Positions 47,011 through 61,256 of a DNA stretch of 64,000 nt are shown here, piece by piece (position 1 is the stretch's first letter; each line of letters starts with the position of its first letter). This stretch comes from Colletes latitarsis (lineage: Eukaryota > Arthropoda > Insecta > Hymenoptera > Colletidae), in assembly GCF_051014445.1 (NCBI RefSeq), contig NC_135144.1:1550001-1614000 (forward strand). Reading direction: 5' to 3'. The notes beneath the pieces are model-generated. The model was not told where the DNA came from. It did not search any database and was given only the letters and a program-made list of their open reading frames with translations. The position numbers were made by a program, and so were the translations under genes.

Positions 47011-48140
47011 CCAAGGATCCGGCCAACAAGTATGCGAAGAAGGCAAAATCATGAGCCAGATGCGGGCATAACCCAGACCTAACCCAGACCTAACCGGTGT
47101 TACCGACTAAAATACTGACCGAATCCAGGTTTAATTGACTGTTACTGTGTGGTACCACATTACTATGTGATACAAACCCGAAAATTCCCAGGATCTGGCC
47201 AACAACTATGCGAAGAAGGCAAAATCATGAGCCAGATGCGGCATAACCCAGACCTAACCCAGACCTAACCAGTGTTATCCTCTAAAATATTGATCGAAAC
47301 CAGGTTTAATGGTCTGTTTCATTGTGGTACCACATTTCTACGTGATTGAAACCAGAGAAAACCAAGGATCCGGCCAACAAGTATGCGAAGAAGGCAAAAT
47401 CATGAGCCAGATGCGTGCATAACCCAGACCTAGCCCAGACCTAACCGGTGTTATCCTCCTAAATATTGATCGAATCCAGGTTTAATTGACTGTTACTGTG
47501 TGGTACCACATTACTACGTGATACAAACCCGAACATTCCCAGGATCTGGCCAACAACTATGCGAAGAAGGCAAAATCATGAGCCAGATGCGGGCGTAACC
47601 CAGACCTAACCCAGACCTAACCAGTGTTATCCTTTAAAATGTGGATCGAATCCAGGTTTAATTGACTGTTTCAATGTGGTACCACATTACTACGTGATTC
47701 ATACCCGAAAAAACCCAGGATCTGGCCAACAAGTTTGCGAAGAAATCAAAATCATGAGCCAGATGCGGGCATAACCCAGACCTAACCCAGACACCACACG
47801 TGTTATCCTCTAAAATATTGATCGAAACCAGGTTTAATTGTCTGTTTCATTGTGGTACCACATTACTACGTGATTGAAACCAGAGAAAACCAAGGATCCG
47901 GCCAACAAGTATGCGAAGAAGGCAAAATCATGAGCCAGATGCGGGCATAACCGAGACCTAACCCAGACCTAACCGGTGTTTAACCTCCAAAATATTGATC
48001 GAATCCAGGTTTAATTGACTGTTACTGTGTGGTACCACATTACTACGTGATTCAAATCCAAATTAACCCAGGATCTGGCCAACAACTATGCGAAGAAGGC
48101 AAAATCATGAGCCAGATGCGGGCATAACCCAGACCTAACC
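47011..48140. repeat. Satellite block C1, duplicated 15.7 kb away
   Basis: Matches 62,680-63,809 at an offset of 15,669 bp (89 monomers), sharing rare variants such as a one-base deletion (atgcggcataac) and ggtgtttaacctcc. Several substitutions separate the copies, so this duplication is older than A1/A2. Confidence 0.7.
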
Positions 48141-48854
48141 CAGACCTAACCGGTGTTATCCTCCGAAATATTGATCGAATCCAGGTTTAATTGACTGTTA
48201 CTGTGTGGTAACACATTACTACGTGATACAAACCCGAAAATTCCCAGGATCTGGCCAATAACTATGCGAAGAAGGCAAAATCATGAGCCAGATGCGGGCA
48301 TAACCCAGACCTATCCCAGACCTAACCAGTGTTATCCTTTAAAATGTGGATCGAAACCAGGTTTAATTGACTGTTTCAATGTGGTACCACATTACTACGT
48401 GATTCAATCCCGAAAAAACCCAGGATCTGGCCAACAAGTTTGCGAAGAAAGCAAAATCATGAGCCAGATGCGGGCATAACCCAGACCTAACCCAGACCTA
48501 ACCGGTGTTACCGACTAAAATATTGGTCGGAACCAGGTTTAATTGTCTGTTTCAGTGAGGTGTCACATTACTACGTGTTTCAAACCAGAGGTAACCAAGG
48601 ATCTGGCCAACAAGAATGCGGAAAAGGGAAAATCATGAGCCAGATGGGGGCATAACCCAGACCTAACCCAGACCTAACCGGTGTTACCGACTAAAATACT
48701 GACCGAATCCAGGTTTAATTGTCTGTTACTGTGTGGTACCACATTACTACGTTATTCAAACCCGGAAATTCCCAGGATCTGACCAACAAGTATGCGAAGA
48801 AGGCAAAATCATGAGCCAGATGTGGGCATAACCCAGACCTAACCCAGACATAAC

Positions 48855-51800
48855 CGGTGTTATCCTCTAAAATATTGATCGAAACCAGGTTTAATTGTCT
48901 GTTTCATTGTGGTACCACATAACTACGTGATTGAAACCAGAGAAAACCAAGGATCCGGCCAACAATAATGCGGAAAAGGCAAAATTATGCGACAGATGCT
49001 GGCATAACCCAGACCTAACCCAGACCTAACCGGTTTTATCCTCTAAAATATTGATCGAAACCAAGTTTAATCGACTGTTTCAGTGTGGTACCACATTACT
49101 ACGTGATTCAAATCCAAAAAAACCCAGGATCTGGCCAACAACTATGCGAGGAAGGCAAAATCATGAGCCAGATGCGGGCATAGCCCAGTCCTAACCCAGA
49201 CCTAACCAGTGTTATCCTTTAAAATGGGGATCGAAAGCAGGTTTAATTGACTGTTTCAATGTGGTACCACATTACTACGTGATTCAAACCCTAAAAAACC
49301 CAGGATCTGGCCAACAAGTATGCGAAGAAGGCAAAATCATGAGCCAGATGCGCGCATAACCCAGACCTAACACAGACCTAACCGGTGTTATCCTCTAAAA
49401 TATTGATCGAAACCAAGTTTAATCGACAGTTTCAATGTGGTACCACATTACTACCTGATTCAAACCCGAAAAAACCCAGGATCTGGCCAACAAGTTTGCG
49501 AAGAAAGCAAAATCATGAGCCAAATGTGGGCATAACCCAGACCTAACCCAGACCTAACCGGTTTTATCCTCTAAAATGTGGATCGAAACCAGGATTAATT
49601 GACTGTTTCAATGTGGTACCACATTACTACGTGATTCAAATCCAAAAAAACCCAGGATCTGGCCAACAACTATGCGAGGAAGGCAAAATCATGAGCCTGA
49701 TGTGGGCATAACCCAGACCTAACCCAGACCTAACCGGTTTTATCCTCTAAAATATTGATCGAAACCAGGTTTAATTGACTGTTTCAATGTGGTACCACAT
49801 TACTACGTGATTCAAACCCGAAAAAACCCAGGATCTGGCCAACAAGTTTGCAAAGAAAGCAAAATCATGAGCCAAATGTGGGCATAACCCAGACCTAACC
49901 CAGACCTAACCGGTGTTACCGACTAAAATATTGGTCGGAACCAGGTTTAATTGTCTGTTTCAGTGAGGTGTCACATTACTACGTGTTTCAAACCAGTGAA
50001 AACCAAGGATCTGGCCAACAAGAATGCGGAAAAGGCAAAATCATGAGTCAGATGCTGGCATAACCCAGACCTAACCCAGACCTAACCGCTGTTATACTCT
50101 AAAATATTGATCGAATCCAAGTTTAACGGACTGTTTCTGTGTGGTACCACATTACTGCGTGGTTCAAACCCGAAAAAACCCAGGATCTGGCCAACAAGAA
50201 TGCGGAAAAGGCAAAGTCATGAGCCAGATGCGGGCATAACCCAGACCTAACCCAGACCTAACCAGTGTTATCCTTTAAAATGTGGATCGAAACCAGGTTT
50301 AATTGACTGTTTCAATGTGGTACCACATTACTACGTGATTCAAACCCGAAAAAACCCAGGATCTGGCCAACAAGTTTGCGAAGAAAGCAAAATCATGAGC
50401 CAAATGTGGGCATAACCCAGACCTAACCCAGACCTAACCGGTGTTACCGACTAAAATATTGGTCGGAACCAGGTTTAATTGTCTGTTTCAGTGAGGTGTC
50501 ACATTACTACGTGTTTCAAACCAGAGAAAACCAAGGATCTGGCCAACAAGAATGCGAAGAAAGCAAAATCATGAGCCAAATGTGGGCATAACCCAGACCT
50601 AACCCAGACCTAACCGGTGTTACCGACTAAAATATTGGTCGGAACCAGGTTTAATTGTCTGTTTCAGTGAGGTGTCACATTACTACGTGTTTCAAACCAG
50701 AGAAAACCAAGGATCTGGCCAACAAGAATGCGGAAAAGGCAAAATCATGAGTCAGATGCTGGCATAACCCAGACCTCACCCAGACCTAACCGGTGTTACC
50801 GACTAAAATATTGGTCGGAACCAGGTTTAATTGTCTGTTTCATTGTGGTACCACATAACAACGTGATTCAAACCCGAAAAAACCCAGGATCTGGCCAACA
50901 AGTTTGCGAAGAAGGCAAAATCATGAGCCAGATGCGGGCATAACCCAGACCTAACCCAGACCTAACCGGTTTTATCCTCTAAAATGTGGATCGAAACCAG
51001 GATTAATTGACTGTTTCAATGTGGTACCACATTACTACGTGATTCAAATCCAAAAAAACCCAGGATCTGGCCAACAACTATGCGAGGAAGGCAAAATCAT
51101 GAGCCAAATGTGGGCATAACCCAGACCTAACCCAGACCTAACCGGTGTTACCGACTAAAATATTGGTCGGAACCAGGTTTAATTGTCTGTTTCAGTGAGG
51201 TGTCACATTACTACGTGTTTCAAACCAGAGAAAACCAAGGATCTGGCCAACAAGAATGCGGAAAAGGCAAAATCATGAGTCAGATGCTGGCATAACCCAG
51301 ACCTAACCCAGACCAAACCGCTGTTATACTCTAAATTATTGATCGAATCCAAGTTTAACGGACTGTTTCTGTGTGGTACCACATTACTGCGTGGTTCAAA
51401 CCCGAAAAAACCCAGGATCTGGCCAACAAGAATGCGGAAAAGGCAAAATCATGAGCCTGATGTGGGCATAACCCAGACCTAACCCAGACCTAACCGGTTT
51501 TATCCTCTAAAATATTGATCGAAACCAGGTTTAATTGACTGTTTCAATGTGGTACCACATTACTACGTGATTCAAACCCGAAAAAACCCAGGATCTGGCC
51601 AACAAGAATGCGGAAAAGGCAAAGTCATGAGCCAGATGCGGGCATAACCCAGACCTAACCCAGACCTAACCAGTGTTATCCTTTAAAATGTGGATCGAAA
51701 CCAGGTTTAATTGACTGTTTCAATGTGGTACCACATTACTACGTGATTCAAACCAGAAAAAACCCAGGATCTGGCCAACAAGTTTGCGAAGAAAGCAAAA

Positions 51801-54316
51801 TCATGAGCCAAATGTGGGCATAACCCAGACCTAACCCAGACCTAACCGGTGTTACCGACTAAAATATTGGTCGGAACCAGGTTTAATTGTCTGTTTCATT
51901 GTGGTACCACATAACAACGTGATTCAAACCCGAAAAAACCCAGGATCTGGCCAACAAGTTTGCGAAGAAGGCAAAATCATGAGCCAGATGCGGGCATAAC
52001 CCAGACCTAACCCAGACCTAACCTGTGTTATACTCTAAAATATTGATCGAATTCAAGTTTAACGGACTGTCTCTGTGTGGTACCATAATTACTACCTGAT
52101 TCAAACCCGAATAAACCCAGGATCTGACCAACAAGTATGCGAAGAAAGCAAAATCATGAGCCAGATGCGGGCATAACCCAGACCTAACCCAGACCAAACC
52201 GGTGTTACCGACTAAAATATTGGTTGGAACCAGGTTTAATTGTCTGTTTCATTGTGGTACCACATAACAACGTGATTCAAACCCGAAAACACCCAGGATC
52301 TGGCCAACAAGTTTGCGAAGAAAGCAAAATCATGAGCCAAATGTCGGCATAACCCAGACCTAACCCAGACCTAACCGGTGTTACCGACAAAAATATTGGT
52401 CGGAACCAGGTTTAATTGCCTGTTACTGAGTGGTACCACATTACTACGTTATTCAAACCCGGAAATTCCCAGGATCTGACCAACATGTATGCGAAGAAGG
52501 CAAAATCATGAGCCAGATGTGGGCATAACCCAGACCTAACCCAGACCTAACCGGTGTTATCCTCCGAAATATTGATCGAAACCTGGTTTAATTGACTGTT
52601 TCAATGTGGTACCACATTACTACGTGATTCAAACCCGAAAAAACCCAGGATCTGGCCAACAAGTTTGCGAAGAAAGCAAAATCATGAGCCAGATGCGGGC
52701 ATAACCCAGACCTAACCCAGACCAAACCGGTGTTACCGACTAAAATATTGGTTGGAACCAGGTTTAATTGTCTGTTTCATTGTGGTACCACATAACTACG
52801 TGATTGAAACCAGAGAAAACCAAGGATCCGGCCAACAAGAATGCGGAAAATGCAAAATCATGCGTCAGATGCTGGCATAACCCAAACCTAACCCAGACCT
52901 AACCGGTTTTATCCTCTAAAATATTGATCGAAACCAAGTTTAATCGACTGTTTCAGTGTGGTACCACATTACTACGTTATTCAAATCCAAAAAAGCCCAG
53001 GATCTGGCCAACAACTATGCGAGGAAGGCAAAATCATGAGCCAGATGCGGGCATAGCCCAGACCTAACCCAGACCTAACCAGTGTTATCCTTTAAAATGT
53101 GGATCGAAACCAGGTTTAATTGATTGTTTCAATGTGGTACCACATTACTACGTGATTCAAACCCTAAAAAACCCAGGATCTGGCCAACAAGTATGCGAAG
53201 AAGGCAAAATCATGAGCCAGATGCGGGCATAACCCAGACCTAACCCAGACCTAACCGGTTTTATCCTCTAAAATATTGATCGAAACCAGGTTTAATTGAC
53301 TGTTTCAATGTGGTACCACATTACTACGTGATTCAAACCCGAAAAAACCCAGGATCTGGCCAACAAGTTTGCGAAGAAAGCAAAATCATGAGCCAGATGC
53401 GGGCATAACCCAGACCTAACCCAGACCTAACCAGTGTTATCCTCTAAAATATTGGTCGGAACCAGGTTTAATTGTCTGTTTCAGTGAGGTGTCACATTAC
53501 TACGTGTTTCAAACCAGAGAAAACCAAGGATCTGGCCAACAAGAATGCGGAAAAGGCAAAATCATGAGTCAGATGCTGGCATAACCCAGACCTCACCCAG
53601 ACCTAACCGGTGTTACCGACTAAAATATTGGTCGGAACCAGGTTTAATTGTCTGTTTCATTGTGGTACCACATAACAACGTGATTCAAACCCGAAAAGAC
53701 CCAGGATCTGGCCAACAAGTTTGCGAAGAAGGCAAAATCATGAGCCAGATGCGGGCATAACCCAGACCTAACCCAGACCTAACCAGTGTTATCCTCTAAA
53801 ATATTGATCGAAACCAGGTTTAATTGTCTGTTTCATAGTGGTACCACATTACTACGTGATTGAAACCAGAGAAAACCAAGGATCTGTCCAACAAGTGTTC
53901 GAAGAAGGCAAAATCATGGGCCAGATGCGGGCATAAACCAGACCTAACCCAGACCTAACCGGTGAAACCGACTAAAATACTGACCGAATCCAGGTTTAAT
54001 TGACTGTTACTGTGTGGTACCACATTACTACGTTATTCAAACCCGGAAATTCCCAGGATCTGGCCAACAAGTTTGCGAAGAAGGCAAAATCATGAGCCAG
54101 ATGTGGGCATAACCCAGACCAATCCCAGACCAAACCGGTTTTATCCTCTAAAATATTGATCGAAACCAGGTTTAATTGACTGTTTCAACGTGGTACCACA
54201 TTACTACGTGATTCAAACCCGGAAATTCCCAGGATCTGGCCAACAAGTTTGCGAAGAAAGCAAAATCATGAGCCAAATGTGGGCATAACCCAGACCTAAC
54301 CCAGACCTAACCGGTG
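48855..54316. repeat. Higher-order satellite block A1 (31 monomers)
   Basis: This block recurs as A2 (54,488-59,421). The two share private variants such as cccagtcctaa, aaaatggggatcgaaagc, cgcgcataac and aattatgcgaca in the same order. The offset is 5,633 bp (32 monomers) at the left and 5,105 bp (29 monomers) at the right; three extra monomers in A1 near 49,995-50,522 account for the change. Confidence 0.88.
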
Positions 54317-54487
54317 AAACCGACTAAAATACTGACCGAATCCAGGTTTAATTGACTGTTACTGTGTGGTACCACATTACTACGTTATTCAAACCCGGAA
54401 ATTCCCAGGATCTGGCCAACAAGTTTGCGAAGAAGGCAAAATCATGAGCCAGATGTGGGCATAACCCAGACCAATCCCAGACCAAAC
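54312..54487. repeat. Single monomer separating blocks A1 and A2
   Basis: One monomer between the two higher-order blocks, apparently identical to the one two periods upstream (starting about 53,960), with shared ggtgaaaccgac and ccaatcccagaccaaacc variants. It marks the exchange breakpoint. Confidence 0.65.
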
Positions 54488-57400
54488 CGGTGTTATCCTC
54501 TAAAATATTGATCGAAACCAGGTTTAATTGTCTGTTTCATTGTGGTACCACATAACTACGTGATTGAAACCAGAGAAAACCAAGGATCCGGCCAACAATA
54601 ATGCGGAAAAGGCAAAATTATGCGACAGATGCTGGCATAACCCAGACCTAACCCAGACCTAACCGGTTTTATCCTCTAAAATATTGATCGAAACCAAGTT
54701 TAATCGACTGTTTCAGTGTGGTACCACATTACTACGTGATTCAAATCCAAAAAAACCCAGGATCTGGCCAACAACTATGCGAGGAAGGCAAAATCATGAG
54801 CCAGATGCGGGCATAGCCCAGTCCTAACCCAGACCTAACCAGTGTTATCCTTTAAAATGGGGATCGAAAGCAGGTTTAATTGACTGTTTCAATGTGGTAC
54901 CACATTACTACGTGATTCAAACCCTAAAAAACCCAGGATCTGGCCAACAAGTATGCGAAGAAGGCAAAATCATGAGCCAGATGCGCGCATAACCCAGACC
55001 TAACACAGACCTAACCGGTGTTATCCTCTAAAATATTGATCGAAACCAAGTTTAATCGACAGTTTCAATGTGGTACCACATTACTACCTGATTCAAACCC
55101 GAAAAAACCCAGGATCTGGCCAACAAGTTTGCGAAGAAAGCAAAATCATGAGCCAAATGTGGGCATAACGCAGACCTAACCCAGACCTAACCGGTTTTAT
55201 CCTCTAAAATGTGGATCGAAACCAGGATTAATTGACTGTTTCAATGTGGTACCACATTACTACGTGATTCAAATCCAAAAAAACCCAGGATCTGGCCAAC
55301 AACTATGCGAGGAAGGCAAAATCATGAGCCTGATGTGGGCATAACCCAGACCTAACCCAGACCTAACCGGTTTTATCCTCTAAAATATTGATCGAAACCA
55401 GGTTTAATTGACTGTTTCAATGTGGTACCACATTACTACGTGATTCAAACCCGAAAAAACCCAGGATCTGGCCAACAAGTTTGCAAAGAAAGCAAAATCA
55501 TGAGCCAAATGTGGGCATAACCCAGACCTAACCCAGACCTAACCGGTGTTACCGACTAAAATATTGGTCGGAACCAGGTTTAATTGTCTGTTTCAGTGAG
55601 GTGTCACATTACTACGTGTTTCAAACCAGAGAAAACCAAGGATCTGGCCAACAAGAATGCGAAGAAAGCAAAATCATGAGCCAAATGTGGGCATAACCCA
55701 GACCTAACCCAGACCTAACCGGTGTTACCGACTAAAATATTGGTCGGAACCAGGTTTAATTGTCTGTTTCAGTGAGGTGTCACATTACTACGTGTTTCAA
55801 ACCAGAGAAAACCAAGGATCTGGCCAACAAGAATGCGGAAAAGGCAAAATCATGAGTCAGATGCTGGCATAACCCAGACCTCACCCAGACCTAACCGGTG
55901 TTACCGACTAAAATATTGGTCGGAACCAGGTTTAATTGTCTGTTTCATTGTGGTACCACATAACAACGTGATTCAAACCCGAAAAAACCCAGGATCTGGC
56001 CAACAAGTTTGCGAAGAAGGCAAAATCATGAGCCAGATGCGGGCATAACCCAGACCTAACCCAGACCTAACCGGTTTTATCCTCTAAAATGTGGATCGAA
56101 ACCAGGATTAATTGACTGTTTCAATGTGGTACCACATTACTACGTGATTCAAATCCAAAAAAACCCAGGATCTGGCCAACAACTATGCGAGGAAGGCAAA
56201 ATCATGAGCCAAATGTGGGCATAACCCAGACCTAACCCAGACCTAACCGGTGTTACCGACTAAAATATTGGTCGGAACCAGGTTTAATTGTCTGTTTCAG
56301 TGAGGTGTCACATTACTACGTGTTTCAAACCAGAGAAAACCAAGGATCTGGCCAACAAGAATGCGGAAAAGGCAAAATCATGAGTCAGATGCTGGCATAA
56401 CCCAGACCTAACCCAGACCAAACCGCTGTTATACTCTAAATTATTGATCGAATCCAAGTTTAACGGACTGTTTCTGTGTGGTACCACATTACTGCGTGGT
56501 TCAAACCCGAAAAAACCCAGGATCTGGCCAACAAGAATGCGGAAAAGGCAAAATCATGAGCCTGATGTGGGCATAACCCAGACCTAACCCAGACCTAACC
56601 GGTTTTATCCTCTAAAATATTGATCGAAACCAGGTTTAATTGACTGTTTCAATGTGGTACCACATTACTACGTGATTCAAACCCGAAAAAACCCAGGATC
56701 TGGCCAACAAGAATGCGGAAAAGGCAAAGTCATGAGCCAGATGCGGGCATAACCCAGACCTAACCCAGACCTAACCAGTGTTATCCTTTAAAATGTGGAT
56801 CGAAACCAGGTTTAATTGACTGTTTCAATGTGGTACCACATTACTACGTGATTCAAACCAGAAAAAACCCAGGATCTGGCCAACAAGTTTGCGAAGAAAG
56901 CAAAATCATGAGCCAAATGTGGGCATAACCCAGACCTAACCCAGACCTAACCGGTGTTACCGACTAAAATATTGGTCGGAACCAGGTTTAATTGTCTGTT
57001 TCATTGTGGTACCACATAACAACGTGATTCAAACCCGAAAAAACCCAGGATCTGGCCAACAAATTTGCGAAGAAGGCAAAATCATGAGCCAGATGCGGGC
57101 ATAACCCAGACCTAACCCAGACCTAACCTGTGTTATACTCTAAAATATTGATCGAATTCAAGTTTAACGGACTGTCTCTGTGTGGTACCATAATTACTAC
57201 CTGATTCAAACCCGAATAAACCCAGGATCTGACCAACAAGTATGCGAAGAAAGCAAAATCATGAGCCAGATGCGGGCATAACCCAGACCTAACCCAGACC
57301 AAACCGGTGTTACCGACTAAAATATTGGTTGGAACCAGGTTTAATTGTCTGTTTCATTGTGGTACCACATAACAACGTGATTCAAACCCGAAAACACCCA

Positions 57401-59421
57401 GGATCTGGCCAACAAGTTTGCGAAGAAAGCAAAATCATGAGCCAAATGTCGGCATAACCCAGACCTAACCCAGACCTAACCGGTGTTACCGACAAAAATA
57501 TTGGTCGGAACCAGGTTTAATTGCCTGTTACTGAGTGGTACCACATTACTACGTTATTCAAACCCGGAAATTCCCAGGATCTGACCAACATGTATGCGAA
57601 GAAGGCAAAATCATGAGCCAGATGTGGGCATAACCCAGACCTAACCCAGACCTAACCGGTGTTATCCTCCGAAATATTGATCGAAACCTGGTTTAATTGA
57701 CTGTTTCAATGTGGTACCACATTACTACGTGATTCAAACCCGAAAAAACCCAGGATCTGGCCAACAAGTTTGCGAAGAAAGCAAAATCATGAGCCAGATG
57801 CGGGCATAACCCAGACCTAACCCAGACCAAACCGGTGTTACCGACTAAAATATTGGTTGGAACCAGGTTTAATTGTCTGTTTCATTGTGGTACCACATAA
57901 CTACGTGATTGAAACCAGAGAAAACCAAGGATCCGGCCAACAAGAATGCGGAAAATGCAAAATCATGCGTCAGATGCTGGCATAACCCAAACCTAACCCA
58001 GACCTAACCGGTTTTATCCTCTAAAATATTGATCGAAACCAAGTTTAATCGACTGTTTCAGTGTGGTACCACATTACTACGTTATTCAAATCCAAAAAAG
58101 CCCAGGATCTGGCCAACAACTATGCGAGGAAGGCAAAATCATGAGCCAGATGCGGGCATAGCCCAGACCTAACCCAGACCTAACCAGTGTTATCCTTTAA
58201 AATGTGGATCGAAACCAGGTTTAATTGATTGTTTCAATGTGGTACCACATTACTACGTGATTCAAACCCTAAAAAACCCAGGATCTGGCCAACAAGTATG
58301 CGAAGAAGGCAAAATCATGAGCCAGATGCGGGCATAACCCAGACCTAACCCAGACCTAACCGGTTTTATCCTCTAAAATATTGATCGAAACCAGGTTTAA
58401 TTGACTGTTTCAATGTGGTACCACATTACTACGTGATTCAAACCCGAAAAAACCCAGGATCTGGCCAACAAGTATGCGAAGAAAGCAAAATCATGAGCCA
58501 GATGCGGGCATAACCCAGACCTAACCCAGACCTAACCAGTGTTATCCTCTAAAATATTGGTCGGAACCAGGTTTAATTGTCTGTTTCAGTGAGGTGTCAC
58601 ATTACTACGTGTTTCAAACCAGAGAAAACCAAGGATCTGGCCAACAAGAATGCGGAAAAGGCAAAATCATGAGTCAGATGCTGGCATAACCCAGACCTCA
58701 CCCAGACCTAACCGGTGTTACCGACTAAAATATTGGTCGGAACCAGGTTTAATTGTCTGTTTCATTGTGGTACCACATAACAACGTGATTCAAACCCGAA
58801 AAGACCCAGGATCTGGCCAACAAGTTTGCGAAGAAGGCAAAATCATGAGCCAGATGCGGGCATAACCCAGACCTAACCCAGACCTAACCAGTGTTATCCT
58901 CTAAAATATTGATCGAAACCAGGTTTAATTGTCTGTTTCATAGTGGTACCACATTACTACGTGATTGAAACCAGAGAAAACCAAGGATCTGTCCAACAAG
59001 TGTTCGAAGAAGGCAAAATCATGGGCCAGATGCGGGCATAAACCAGACCTAACCCAGACCTAACCGGTGAAACCGACTAAAATACTGACCGAATCCAGGT
59101 TTAATTGACTGTTACTGTGTGGTACCACATTACTACGTTATTCAAACCCGGAAATTCCCAGGATCTGGCCAACAAGTTTGCGAAGAAGGCAAAATCATGA
59201 GCCAGATGTGGGCATAACCCAGACCAATCCCAGACCAAACCGGTTTTATCCTCTAAAATATTGATCGAAACCAGGTTTAATTGACTGTTTCAACGTGGTA
59301 CCACATTACTACGTGATTCAAACCCGGAAATTCCCAGGATCTGGCCAACAAGTTTGCGAAGAAAGCAAAATCATGAGCCAAATGTGGGCATAACCCAGAC
59401 CTAACCCAGACCTAACCGGTG
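54488..59421. repeat. Higher-order satellite block A2 (28 monomers)
   Basis: Second copy of A1, lacking three monomers. Only a few point differences were noticed, for example ataacgcagacc at 55,164 versus ataacccagacc in A1, and aacaaatttgcg near 57,058 versus aacaagtttgcg. A very recent tandem duplication by unequal exchange fits. Confidence 0.88.
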
Positions 59422-60549
59422 TTACCGACTAAAATATTGGTCGGAACCAGGTTTAATTGTCTGTTTCAGTGAGGTGTCACATTACTACGTGTTTCAAACC
59501 AGAGAAAACCAAGGATCTGGCCAACAAGAATGCGGAAAAGGCAAAATCATGAGTCAGATGCTGGCATAACCCAGACCTAACCCAGACCTAACCGGTGTTA
59601 TACTCTAAAATATTGATCGAATCCAGGTTTAATTGACTGTTTCAATGTGGTACCACATTACTACGTGATTCAAACCCGAAAAAACCCAGGATCTGGCCAA
59701 CAAGTTTGCGAAGAAAGCAAAATCATGAGCCAAATGTGGGCATAACCCAGACCTAACCCAGACCTAACCGGTGTTACCGACTAAAATATTGGTCGGAACC
59801 AGGTTTAATTGTCTGTTTCAGTGAGGTGTCACATTACTACGTGTTTCAAACCAGAGAAAACCAAGGATCTGGCCAACAAGAATGCGGAAAAGGCAAAATC
59901 ATGAGTCAGATGCTGGCATAACCCATACCTCACCCAGACCTAACCGGTGTTACCGACTAAAATATTGGTCGGAACCAGGTTTAATTGTCTGTTTCATTGT
60001 GGTACCACATAACAACGTGATTCAAACCCGAAAAGACCCAGGATCTGGCCAACAAGTTTGCGAAGAAGGCAAAATCATGAGCCAGATGCGGGCATAACCC
60101 AGACCTAACCCAGACCTAACCAGTGTTATCCTCTAAAATATTGATCGAAACCAGGTTTAATTGTCTGTTTCATAGTGGTACCACATTACTACGTGATTGA
60201 AACCAGAGAAAACCAAGGATCCGGCCAACAAGTATGCGAAGAAGGCAAAATCATGAGCCAGATGCGGGCATAACCCAGACCTAACCCAGACCTAACCGGT
60301 GTTATCCTCCAAAATATTGATCAAATCCAGGTTTAATTGACTGTTACTGTGTGGTACCACATTACTACGTGATTCAAATCCAAATTAACCCAGGATCTGG
60401 CCAACAACTATGCGAGAAAGGCAAAATCATGAGCCTGATGTGGGCATAACCCAGACCAATCCCAGACCAAACCGGTTTTATCCTCTAAAATATTGATCGA
60501 AACCAGGTTTAATTGACTGTTTCAACGTGGTACCACATTACTACGTGAT

Positions 60550-61256
60550 TCAAACCCGGAAATTCCCAGGATCTGACCAACAGGTATGCGAAGAAGGCAA
60601 AATCATGAGCCAGATGCGGGCATAACCCAGACCTAACCCAGACCTAACCGGTGTTATCCTCTAAAATATTGATCGAAACCAAGTTTAATCGACAGTTTCA
60701 GTGTGGTACAACATTACTACGTGATTCAAACCCGAAAAAAACCCAGGATCTGGCCAACAAGTATGCGAAGAAGCCAAAATCATGAGCCAGATGCGGGCAT
60801 AACCCAGACCTAACCCAGAGCTAACCGGTGTTATCCTCCAAAATATTGATCGAATCCAGGTTTAATTGACTGTTACTGTGTGGTACCACATTACTACGTG
60901 ATTCAAATCCAAATTAACCCAGGATCTGGCCAACAACTATGCGAGGAAGGCAAAATCATGAGCCTGATGTGGGCATAACCCAGACCTAACCCAGACCTAA
61001 CCGGTTTTACCCTCTAAAATATTGATCGAAACCAGGTTTAATTGACTGTTTCAACGTGGTACCACATTACTACGTGATTCAGACCCGAAAAAAACCCAGG
61101 ATCTGGCCAACAAGTATGCGAAGAAGGCAAAATCATGAGCCAGATGCGGGCATAACCCAGACCTAACCCAGACCTAACCGGTTTTATCCTCTAAAATATT
61201 GATCGAAACCAGGTTTAATTGTCTGTTTCATTGTGGTACCACATTACTACGTGATT
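60550..61256. repeat. Satellite block D1 (four monomers), duplicated at 61,432-62,137
   Basis: The two copies are 882 bp apart (five monomers plus two bases) and share the variants gaccaacaggtatg, cagtgtggtacaacatt and cccagagctaacc. A few private differences exist (gcctgaagtggg and ctagacc in the second copy). Confidence 0.7.
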
